Shown: piece after piece, positions 23,265 to 30,011 of the stretch
Layout of the letters: every line of letters starts with the position of its first letter
Numbering within the stretch: position 1 is the stretch's first letter
Origin: Nevskiales bacterium
Lineage (GTDB): Bacteria; Pseudomonadota; Gammaproteobacteria; Steroidobacterales; GCA-2729495
DNA: 64,000 nucleotides
Reading direction: 5' to 3'
Assembly (NCBI GenBank): GCA_011526045.1
Contig: WYBE01000031.1
Location: 1-64,000, forward strand
Notes under the pieces: model-generated
The model's database searches: none
Seen by the model: only the letters and a program-made list of their open reading frames with translations
Told to the model about the DNA's origin: nothing
Position numbers and translations under genes: made by a program

Positions 23265-25459
23265 GCGAAATGCTGGGCCCGGATCTCCTGGATGCCGCGC
23301 GGACATACCTGCGACGTGGCTACATGCCCGTGCCGATCCCGGCGGGTCAGAAGGGGCCGCGTTTGAAGGGATGGCAACGCCTGCGGCTCGCAGAAGATGA
23401 TCTGCCTGCGCATTTCAAAGGGCGCGGCAACATCGGTCTGCTGCTGGGTGAACCGAGCGGTGGATTGGTCGACGTCGATCTCGATTGTCCTGAGGCCCGA
23501 GCGCTTGCCGCAGACCACCTGCCGCCGACGCCGGCAAAGACCGGCCGGCACGGCGCACCCGAGTCGCATTGGTGGTATGTCGTCGAAGGCGCGATCACCT
23601 CGGCGCGCCACCGCGATCCCGTCGACAAGACCGTCATCGTCGAGCTTCGTTCCACTGGGCTGCAGACTCTCGTCGGGCCGAGCATTCATCCCTCCGGCGA
23701 GCCGTATGACGCGCTGGAGGGCGAACCAACTCGCGTTGATGCCGCCCACCTGGCGGCGTGCGTAGGGGCGTTGGCGGAGGCGGCCATCCGTGCCAGGCAC
23801 GGCGACGCGCCCAACGAGGGCGAACGTAGGCCAACTGGGCGGCCGCCCGTGGCGACGTTGCCGATCCGCGACGGTGACGTCGAGCGCCGTGCCGCCGCCT
23901 ACCTGGACGCCATGCCGGCGGCAATTTCCGGCCAGGGCGGTCACAACGCGACCTATGCGGCCGCGACAGCGCTGGTCCACGGGTTCGCGCTACCGATTGA
24001 CGTCGCGCTGCACCTGCTGCTCGACCGATTCAACCCGCGCTGTGTACCACCGTGGTCGGAAAAGGAGCTGCGCCACAAGGTCGAGAACGCAGCCGACAAG
24101 TCGCACGAGCGACCTCGCGGGTGGCTGCGCGATGCATCTTTATCGCTCGACGCCGGCGACGTCGACCTCTCGGCATTCGATCCCGCGCCGCGCGAGCGGA
24201 CCGACGATACTGAGCCTCGCCGCATGGAACGGCCGCCCGATCCGGGGCCATTTCCGGAGCACCTGCTGCACGTGCCAGGTTTCATCGGCGACGTCATCGC
24301 GTACAACATGTCCACGGCGACGCGGCCGCAGGCCGTGCTCGCGCTGGCGGCGGCGATCTGTCTTCAATCTGTACTCGCGGCACGCAAGGTCCGCGACGAG
24401 CGCGGCAACCGCACAAACGTCTATTGCATCGGCATCGCGCCCTCGGGCGCAGGCAAGGACCACGCCCGCAAGGTAAACAAGAACATTCTGTTCAACACCG
24501 GGCTGAATCAGCACGAGGGAAACGAGGATCTCGCCAGCGACGCCGGTCTCGTCACCGCTGTTGAAGCGCAGCCGGCGATCCTGTTTCAGATCGACGAGTT
24601 CGGCCGCTTCCTGCGGACGATCGGCGATCCTAAAAAGGCCCCGCATCTGTTCAACGTGCTGGGCGCATTGATGAAGCTGTACTCGTCCGCCGACACGGTT
24701 TTTCGTGGCAAGGCCTACGCCGACAAGAAGCGCAACCGCGTCGTCGACCAGCCATGCGTCAGCATGTACGGCACGACGGTGCCGGAGCATTTCTTCGAGT
24801 CGCTTACGGCCGACAGCCTGAGCGACGGCTTCATCGCCCGACTGCTGGTGTTCGAGGCCGACACGACGCCGCCGCGCCAACGCGCGAAAGAAACCCACGC
24901 GCCCGATGTGATACTGGAAGCGGCACGCTGGTGGGCAGACCTCAAGCCGGGCGGAAACCTGCGCGCCGAGCATCCCGAGCCTCGGATGATCCCTTACTCC
25001 GAGGAAGCGGGAGCAATTTTCGACCGCATGGCAGCGCTGGTCGATGCCGAACTGTCCAAACCTGACAGCGACGGTCGCTCCCTCTGGGCCCGCGCCGAGG
25101 AAAAAGCCTGCCGCCTCGCCCTGATCTACTCATGCTCGGCCGCCCGCGATTCGCCCGTCATCAACGCCAGCGCCGCCCGCTGGGCCTGCGAGTTATCCGA
25201 GTACCTGACGCGCCGGATGCTCTTCGTCGCCCACGAATGGGTTGCGGAGGGCCTGTTCGACGCCAGACAGAAACGCGTTTTGCGGATCATTCGAAGGACG
25301 GGCGGCCGTATTGGGCGCAGCGAACTGTGCCGACGAACGCAATGGCTGACGCAGCGGGAACGGCAAGAGGTCATCGACAACATGATCGAGACGGGGCAGA
25401 TCACGGTGATCGCAACGCCGACGGCGACTCGCCCGAAGGTGGAGTATGTGCTGGCTTGA
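23261..25459 (+). CDS. primase-polymerase / DUF3987-type helicase fusion protein
   Basis: This 732-aa replication protein combines an N-terminal bifunctional primase-polymerase domain (residues ~1-210; acidic triad VDVDLD at 70-75) with a PriCT-like middle (HNATYAAATALVHGFAL, EKELRHKVENAAD) and a C-terminal DUF3987-like ATPase (GIAPSGAGKDHARKVNK, then LFQIDEFGRFL). The last ~80 residues look like a winged helix. It starts at ATG 23261 in an ATGA overlap with the HNH gene. It would prime and unwind during element replication; the iteron-like region follows directly. Confidence 0.88.
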   Translation: MSEMLGPDLLDAARTYLRRGYMPVPIPAGQKGPRLKGWQRLRLAEDDLPAHFKGRGNIGLLLGEPSGGLVDVDLDCPEARALAADHLPPTPAKTGRHGAPESHWWYVVEGAITSARHRDPVDKTVIVELRSTGLQTLVGPSIHPSGEPYDALEGEPTRVDAAHLAACVGALAEAAIRARHGDAPNEGERRPTGRPPVATLPIRDGDVERRAAAYLDAMPAAISGQGGHNATYAAATALVHGFALPIDVALHLLLDRFNPRCVPPWSEKELRHKVENAADKSHERPRGWLRDASLSLDAGDVDLSAFDPAPRERTDDTEPRRMERPPDPGPFPEHLLHVPGFIGDVIAYNMSTATRPQAVLALAAAICLQSVLAARKVRDERGNRTNVYCIGIAPSGAGKDHARKVNKNILFNTGLNQHEGNEDLASDAGLVTAVEAQPAILFQIDEFGRFLRTIGDPKKAPHLFNVLGALMKLYSSADTVFRGKAYADKKRNRVVDQPCVSMYGTTVPEHFFESLTADSLSDGFIARLLVFEADTTPPRQRAKETHAPDVILEAARWWADLKPGGNLRAEHPEPRMIPYSEEAGAIFDRMAALVDAELSKPDSDGRSLWARAEEKACRLALIYSCSAARDSPVINASAARWACELSEYLTRRMLFVAHEWVAEGLFDARQKRVLRIIRRTGGRIGRSELCRRTQWLTQRERQEVIDNMIETGQITVIATPTATRPKVEYVLA

Positions 25460-25472
25460 ATTTGAAGAATTG

Positions 25473-25702
25473 TTGAAGGATTCGGCATATGTAACTCTCG
25501 GTGGGTCGGTGAGCTGCATGAAGCGGGTCGAATCTTTCAAATCTTTCCTACCCAGGTGTCTCTTAAGAGAGAGAAGCGCGCGCGAAGGGGTAGAGAGGTG
25601 TGGCATTGAAAGATTGAAAGATATATATCATCAATATATACATCCCGCTCTCACCACGACTTACGTCCATCGAATCCTTCATCGAATCCTTCAAATCTTT
25701 CA
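25473..25702 (+). other. iteron-like repeats with AT-rich tract (candidate replication origin)
   Basis: The word CGAATCYTTCAAATCTTTC occurs at 25529-25547 and 25683-25701 (one mismatch in 19). A partial copy lies at 25671-25681, and inverted versions at 25473-25484 (TTGAAGGATTCG) and 25606-25620 (TTGAAAGATTGAAAG). Between them is the AT-rich tract ATATATATCATCAATATATA (25621-25640), unusual for this GC-rich window. The cluster directly follows the primase-helicase gene. Iterons plus an easily melted tract beside a replication initiator fit an origin, which is inferred. The remaining bases up to 25960 hold no convincing gene. Confidence 0.5.
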
Positions 25703-25960
25703 TGGTTCCTTCCGGGGCCAAGCGTCTGCCGAGGCCCGCGGGAACAGCCACGAACCAAGACAGAGTTTGTTGCGCTTGGCCGAGCGACGGCCAGGCCGCC
25801 ACAGGGCGCGCCCCGTTGGGCCGTGGGCGAACGGACGCCGCCGGGACGTACCGACCTACGTCCTGGCCGCCCCGTTGGCCCCGGGCCGCGTTTCTGCGCG
25901 TTGGGGGCCGACCCCGGAGCCGAGGATGGCCCGGTTCAACGATGACATGGAGGTCACGCG

Positions 25961-27301
25961 ATGAAGATTGAGCAACGGCCGCTGGCCGAGATCAAGCCGT
26001 ATGAGAAGAACCCCCGCCTCAACGACGCGGCGGTCGATGCTGTCGCCGAGTCGATTCGGCGCTTCGGGTTCCGCCAGCCCATCGTCGTCGACAGCGATGG
26101 CGTCATCGTCTGCGGGCACACGCGTTATCGCGCGGCGCAGACGCTGGGGCTCGCGGAGGTGCCAGTCCACGTCGCCACGGACCTGACGCCGGAGCAGATT
26201 CGCGCGTACCGCATCGCCGACAACAAGACCGCCGAGTTGGCGGAGTGGAACCTCGAACTGCTGCCGATCGAGCTGGCCGAACTGAAAGACGCCGGCATCG
26301 ACTGGTCGCTGTTGGGATTCGACGCCGACGAACTGGCCGTCATGCTGAACCCCGGCGTGAAGCAAGGTCTCACCGACCCGGACGACGTGCCCGAGCCGCC
26401 GGACGAGGCCATCACGCAGCCGCGCGACCTGTGGTTGCTTGGCGATCATCGCCTACTCTGCGGTGACTCCAGCAGCGCCGCCGATGTGGATCGCCTCCTC
26501 GCCGGTGCTGCTATACATCTGGTCAACACCGACCCGCCGTACAACGTGCGCGTCGAACCGCGCAGCAACAACGCCATTGCCGCAGGGCTGTCATCCTTCG
26601 GTGAACCCGGCTTGATGCATCACCAGGGCTTCGACGTGGCGCGACAGGGTCCAAAGAAGGCGACCACGACAAAACTCCGCCCCAAGGACCGCCCTCTGGC
26701 AAACGACTTCGTCAGCGACGACGAGTTCGATCGGCTGCTGCACGCCTGGTTCGGCAACATTGCCCGCGTGCTCGCGCCCGGGCGCGGGTTTTACATCTGG
26801 GGCGGCTACGCCAACTGCGGCAACTACCCGCCGGTGCTGAAGGCCTGCGAGCTGTACTTCTCGCAGGCGATCATCTGGGTCAAGGAGCATCCCGTCCTGA
26901 CGCGCAAGGACTTCATGGGCAACCACGAGTGGTGCTTCTACGGCTGGCGCGAGGGCGCGGCCCATGTCTTCCTCGGGCCGAACAACGCCGTGGACGTCTG
27001 GCCGATCAAGAAGGTCAACCCGCAATCGATGATCCACCTCACGGAGAAGCCGGTCGAATTGGCCGTGCGCGCCATGCAGTATTCCTCGCGCGCCGGCGAG
27101 AACGTGCTGGACCTCTTCGGCGGAAGCGGCTCGACGCTGATCGCGGCCGAGCAGACCGGGCGGCGGGCGTACTTGATGGAACTCGACCCGCTGTACTGCG
27201 ATGTCATCGTCGCTAGGTGGGAGAAGTTCGCGGGGCGGAAGGCGGAACGGATTTCAGGCCGGAGCAACGCCCCCGTCGTCGCGGAGGCGTTGGAGGGGTG
27301 A
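25961..27301 (+). CDS. ParB-like/DNA methyltransferase fusion
   Basis: This 446-aa protein has an N-terminal ParB/Srx-like domain (residues ~1-100: IKPYEKNPRLNDAAVDAVAE, GHTRYRAAQTLGL) and a beta-class N6-adenine/N4-cytosine methyltransferase domain with DPPY at 191-194 and the SAM-binding FGGSGSTLIAAEQ near residue 388. This fusion is widespread in phages, where the orphan methyltransferase protects phage DNA or marks packaging or replication sites. It starts with ATG after a GGAGG-like site. It is the last rightward gene before the leftward block. Confidence 0.92.
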   Translation: MKIEQRPLAEIKPYEKNPRLNDAAVDAVAESIRRFGFRQPIVVDSDGVIVCGHTRYRAAQTLGLAEVPVHVATDLTPEQIRAYRIADNKTAELAEWNLELLPIELAELKDAGIDWSLLGFDADELAVMLNPGVKQGLTDPDDVPEPPDEAITQPRDLWLLGDHRLLCGDSSSAADVDRLLAGAAIHLVNTDPPYNVRVEPRSNNAIAAGLSSFGEPGLMHHQGFDVARQGPKKATTTKLRPKDRPLANDFVSDDEFDRLLHAWFGNIARVLAPGRGFYIWGGYANCGNYPPVLKACELYFSQAIIWVKEHPVLTRKDFMGNHEWCFYGWREGAAHVFLGPNNAVDVWPIKKVNPQSMIHLTEKPVELAVRAMQYSSRAGENVLDLFGGSGSTLIAAEQTGRRAYLMELDPLYCDVIVARWEKFAGRKAERISGRSNAPVVAEALEG

Positions 27302-27312
27302 GCGAAATGTGG

Positions 27313-28185
27313 TTAGCCGACGAACTCGAATTGCCCACGGTCGACCTTGCGGAAGCGCGCTGCGGACCCCTTATCGCGCTCCTCGCGCATCATCGCGGCG
27401 TAGAGCGTCGCGTGTGGCGTCTTGCCGCCGGGGCTGGTCCACAGGCCCTGCTCGGTCATCGCGGTGATCAGTTCCTGGGCGTGCATCGGCTTACCGGCCT
27501 TCTTCAATACCGTCGCGGCGGCGTCGAGAGCGCTTACGCGCTTCGGCTTCTGCTCGACCGTTGCCTTGACCTTCGGCGTCGCGGCCTTCTTCGCGCGCGT
27601 GGCCTTGGCCGCCGTAGGCTGGGCCTTGGACTGCTTCTTGTTGGACTTCTTCTTGGACATGGCGTTCTCCTGTCCTGGGGTTTCCTGGTTTTCAGTCGGG
27701 CGACACGCGTCGCCCGTTTCATCAGTGACTTCGCTCGGCTGTTCCTCTTCGCAGTGCCGGTCCCAGCAGGCCTGGCACATCGGGCGCTCGAGGTACGTCA
27801 TGACCGGCGTGCCTCGACAGCGCTTCGTCGCGCAGCGTGTGGGGTCGAATTGCGCCGCATTGTCTTCAGCCGTATCGGCGGCGTTGGCCGGTTGCCCACG
27901 CTCGGCCCTGGCCCTGCGCTCCTCGTAGGGCACGATGCTCGGCGGCGCAGCGGCAATGCGCTCGTCGATATCCTGCGGCGGCAGGTCTTCCTGAGGCGCG
28001 GCGTGCGCCGGCCCGACTTCATGCCGCAGACGCTGGGCGCTCTTGATGCGCACCTTGCGGTGGGTCGAGACGTTGGTCGCGTCCCAACCGCCGAATCGAC
28101 TCTCGGCATCAATGCGCACCTCCGCGAGCTGGCCGCTGACCTTGGCGACGTAAGTCCCGCCAATATGGACCTGTTCTTTTTTCAT
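27313..28185 (-). CDS. protein with C-terminal HARE-HTH domain (possibly two nested products)
   Basis: This 290-aa reading frame has an N-terminal module (MKKEQVHIGGTYVAKVSGQL, a short beta-rich DNA/RNA-binding-like domain), a Cys-rich middle (CATKRCRG...MCQACWDRH, a probable zinc site), a Lys/Ala-rich linker and a C-terminal HARE-HTH winged helix (ALDAAATVLKKAGKPMHAQE, TPHATLYAAMMREE). An internal in-frame ATG at 27660 has a perfect GGAGAACGCC ribosome site like that of its neighbour at 29121. The HARE-HTH part (27313-27660, 115 aa) is therefore probably also made separately. It is the last gene of the leftward operon. Confidence 0.75.
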   Translation of the reverse strand: MKKEQVHIGGTYVAKVSGQLAEVRIDAESRFGGWDATNVSTHRKVRIKSAQRLRHEVGPAHAAPQEDLPPQDIDERIAAAPPSIVPYEERRARAERGQPANAADTAEDNAAQFDPTRCATKRCRGTPVMTYLERPMCQACWDRHCEEEQPSEVTDETGDACRPTENQETPGQENAMSKKKSNKKQSKAQPTAAKATRAKKAATPKVKATVEQKPKRVSALDAAATVLKKAGKPMHAQELITAMTEQGLWTSPGGKTPHATLYAAMMREERDKGSAARFRKVDRGQFEFVG

Positions 28186-28245
28186 GTCCTACTCCTTGGT
28201 ACTGAGGTCTCACCTTGCCGCGTCCACGCGACGCGGCGTTTTCGT

Positions 28246-28473
28246 TCAATTCACCGGGACGGTCACGATTCGGTGCGCGCCATCGGGCATCTCGTGATCG
28301 TGGACGTAGGCGAATTCGACGCCTGCGGCGGCGAGCCGCTCCGCGACGGCCTTGTAGGCCACGTAGTACTTGCCGTTTACGGCGATCACGACGTCGCCGT
28401 AGCCGCTGGCGTAGTAATGTTGGATTGCGTCGCCGGCGGCCCCGAACTCGATGGCTTCAAACTCGATGGTCAT
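28246..28473 (-). CDS. unrecognised 75-aa protein
   Basis: This small protein sits in the leftward operon, with a GGAGAACCAACC ribosome site before its ATG. It is acidic and aromatic (many Tyr), with a likely helix near YKAVAERLAAAGVEF. No membrane segment and no known motif are visible. A role in the early or lysogenic program is conceivable only from context. Confidence 0.65.
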   Translation of the reverse strand: MTIEFEAIEFGAAGDAIQHYYASGYGDVVIAVNGKYYVAYKAVAERLAAAGVEFAYVHDHEMPDGAHRIVTVPVN

Positions 28474-28488
28474 GGTTGGTTCTCCGTA

Positions 28489-28755
28489 TCAGCGATCCTT
28501 GCGAGCCTGTTTCACCGCCCGTCGCAGAGCCCGCCATTCCGCGACCGTCTCCATCTGGTTGTCCTTCGCGTCCAGCAGCGCCTCGACGGCGGCCAGGAGG
28601 TCGGCCCTGCCAGCCTGATACGCGGCGTCGAGGGCGGTCGAAACGCCCGCCACGCTCACCTCGTGGAAGTCCAGGCTGTCGCGGTTGCGTCTCACCAAGG
28701 TCTCGATTCCCAGGTGGGTATGGGCGATTTGGGTGAAGAGGTCCATCTTGTTCAT
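28489..28755 (-). CDS. DUF6900-like 88-aa protein
   Basis: This short helical protein begins MNKMDLFTQIAHTHLGIETL and has the pattern RNRDSLDFHEVSVAGVSTAL and AYQAGRADLLAAVEALLDA, similar to DUF6900-type small phage or plasmid proteins. A GAAGGAG ribosome site precedes the ATG. Its function is unknown. It is one of six leftward genes expressed away from the late operon. Confidence 0.65.
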   Translation of the reverse strand: MNKMDLFTQIAHTHLGIETLVRRNRDSLDFHEVSVAGVSTALDAAYQAGRADLLAAVEALLDAKDNQMETVAEWRALRRAVKQARKDR

Positions 28756-28770
28756 GGAGGTTGCTCCTTC

Positions 28771-29121
28771 TCATTCGCCGTAGATGAATTCCGCCAAACC
28801 CGCGGCCAGCAGGCCGACGATCTTGGCGGCGAGCGGCGTGACCGGTTCGATGTCCGCCCCGCGATCCCAGTTGTAGACCGTCGCGTGGTCCTCGATGCGC
28901 TGGACCCACAGCTTCGAGATGCGGCTATCGTCAATCTCATAGTCGGGGTTCTCCGCGTGCTCAGGGAAAACCAGGGCCTCGAAGCGGTGCCCGGCCATCG
29001 TGCCCGTCACCCAGGCCCCGCCCGTCGAAAGATGGCGGCGCTCGACCTTCTTGATTTCCATCGTGTCCAGCAGGTCGCCGCCGTTGTCTTCGTTCGTCAG
29101 GTTGGTATCGTGGTTCGTCAT
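28771..29121 (-). CDS. unrecognised 116-aa protein
   Basis: ATG 29121 is chosen for its strong GGAGAACGCC ribosome site; a longer frame upstream only adds a Pro/Arg-rich stretch antisense to the next gene. The protein has an acidic start (TNEDNGGDLLDTMEIKKVER), a beta-rich middle (GAWVTGTMAGHRFEALVFPE) and a C-terminal helix (LAAKIVGLLAAGLAEFIYGE). No family is recognised. Confidence 0.65.
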   Translation of the reverse strand: MTNHDTNLTNEDNGGDLLDTMEIKKVERRHLSTGGAWVTGTMAGHRFEALVFPEHAENPDYEIDDSRISKLWVQRIEDHATVYNWDRGADIEPVTPLAAKIVGLLAAGLAEFIYGE

Positions 29122-29132
29122 GGCGTTCTCCT

Positions 29133-29321
29133 TCAAAACTCGAATCCCAGGTTTAGGCAGCGCTCCAAATCGGCCATCTTCATCTGCTGGGCGCGCAGGA
29201 GCTTGGCGGCCCACGCGGCCAGGGCCAGACATTGGCCACTGGCTACCTCACGCAGGAAGGCTCGCAGATCGGCGTCGAGCCTGATCGCTTTGGAATCTTG
29301 GACGTGGTTCTTTGGATTCAT
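29133..29321 (-). CDS. small 62-aa helical protein
   Basis: It starts at ATG 29321 (MNPKNHVQDSKAIRLDADLR) after a GGGAG ribosome site. The protein is mainly helical, with AAWAAKLLRAQQM near the middle. Such short charged helical proteins often bind DNA or act as regulators in phages, but no motif identifies it. It lies 11 nt upstream of its downstream neighbour. Confidence 0.6.
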   Translation of the reverse strand: MNPKNHVQDSKAIRLDADLRAFLREVASGQCLALAAWAAKLLRAQQMKMADLERCLNLGFEF

Positions 29322-29337
29322 CGTTGGCTCCCTTCGT

Positions 29338-29544
29338 TCAGTTGTTGTTGGGCAGAATGATGGCGGCGACATCCCAGATCTCGCGGCCGTCGTTGGTCAG
29401 GACAACGTAGGACGTCGCCTTCGTGCGGCTGCGGTTCTGCGTGCAGACCTCGACGACCCGGCCGGGCTCGCCGTCGAGCGTGGATACGACCAGCGTTCCC
29501 GCCGGCAGGTTTCGAATGTCTGTCGTTTCGTTGGTTTGCGTCAT
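29338..29544 (-). CDS. small 68-aa beta-rich protein, first gene of the leftward operon
   Basis: ATG 29544 follows GGAGACCAAA. The sequence (NLPAGTLVVSTLDGEPGRVV, KATSYVVLTNDGREIWDVAA) reads as a small beta-barrel, similar in pattern to SH3/KOW-like or cold-shock-like folds. As first gene of the leftward operon it lies closest to the 33-nt palindrome (29617-29649). It might be regulatory. Family unknown. Confidence 0.62.
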   Translation of the reverse strand: MTQTNETTDIRNLPAGTLVVSTLDGEPGRVVEVCTQNRSRTKATSYVVLTNDGREIWDVAAIILPNNN

Positions 29545-29616
29545 TTTGGTCTCCTTCGCATTCGGTACGCCCATCGCGTACACCCACATGAGGGCAAATC
29601 TCGGCAACGGGATCAA

Positions 29617-29649
29617 GCGAATGTGGCCGGAATTCCGGCCTTAATTCGC
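29617..29649. promoter_or_regulatory. 33-nt palindrome between divergent operons (operator candidate)
   Basis: A perfect 16-nt palindrome GGCCGGAATTCCGGCC (29625-29640) is enclosed by GCGAAT (29617-29622) and ATTCGC (29644-29649). It lies in the 239-nt gap between the leftward small-gene operon and the rightward late operon. This is a good position for a regulator that controls the lysis-lysogeny or early-late choice. It could also form a bidirectional transcription stop, but no T run follows. No second copy was noticed. Confidence 0.45.
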
Positions 29650-29783
29650 AGATTCTTTTCATGTTTCTTATGCCGAAACTTGCGCTGTCAGGCACACGGA
29701 CTGCATGGATGCGGCAGGCCGCAGGCAAGGTGCGTGCCTGAAATGGCGAACCGGCTGCCCGCAGCCGCTGGGAGGACGGCGTA

Positions 29784-30011
29784 ATGGCAGAAGTTGTCCT
29801 TACCCAGCCTAACAGGCCTACCCTGAATCCCACGGCCCTGCCCGTGGCAGACGCAGCGCGCTTGCTCAGCGCGGCCGGCGGCATCCGCGTGGCCGCAGAA
29901 ATGATCCAGGCAGATATCGACGCCGGCGCGCCGACGAACATTGACGGCACGATCAACCTGATTCAGTACGCGGCCTGGTTGATCAAGGAGATGTCCGGCC
30001 GTGACGATTGA
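29784..30011 (+). CDS. small 75-aa protein before the large terminase (terminase-associated)
   Basis: The gene starts at ATG 29784 with a GGGAGGAC ribosome site and overlaps the terminase gene by 11 nt, so it is the first gene of the late operon. Its residues ~22-70 resemble the N-terminal ~60 residues of the terminase (both contain LL...G...AG...TIxLhxYhAWLhxE). It may be the small terminase subunit or a DNA-binding module that is also fused to the large subunit. Family assignment is an inference from context. Confidence 0.65.
   Translation: MAEVVLTQPNRPTLNPTALPVADAARLLSAAGGIRVAAEMIQADIDAGAPTNIDGTINLIQYAAWLIKEMSGRDD

Noticed and set aside
25446..25964. 172-codon frame after the primase gene
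   Set aside because: It is composed largely of the iteron-like repeats and a Pro/Arg-rich part. It has no ribosome site and begins inside the primase gene. It could be a decayed C-terminal extension but is not supported as a gene.
27217..29784. 855-codon open frame on the plus strand
   Set aside because: It runs antisense to the leftward small genes, each of which has its own ribosome site and sensible protein. The translated sequence is Arg/Leu/His-rich without domains.
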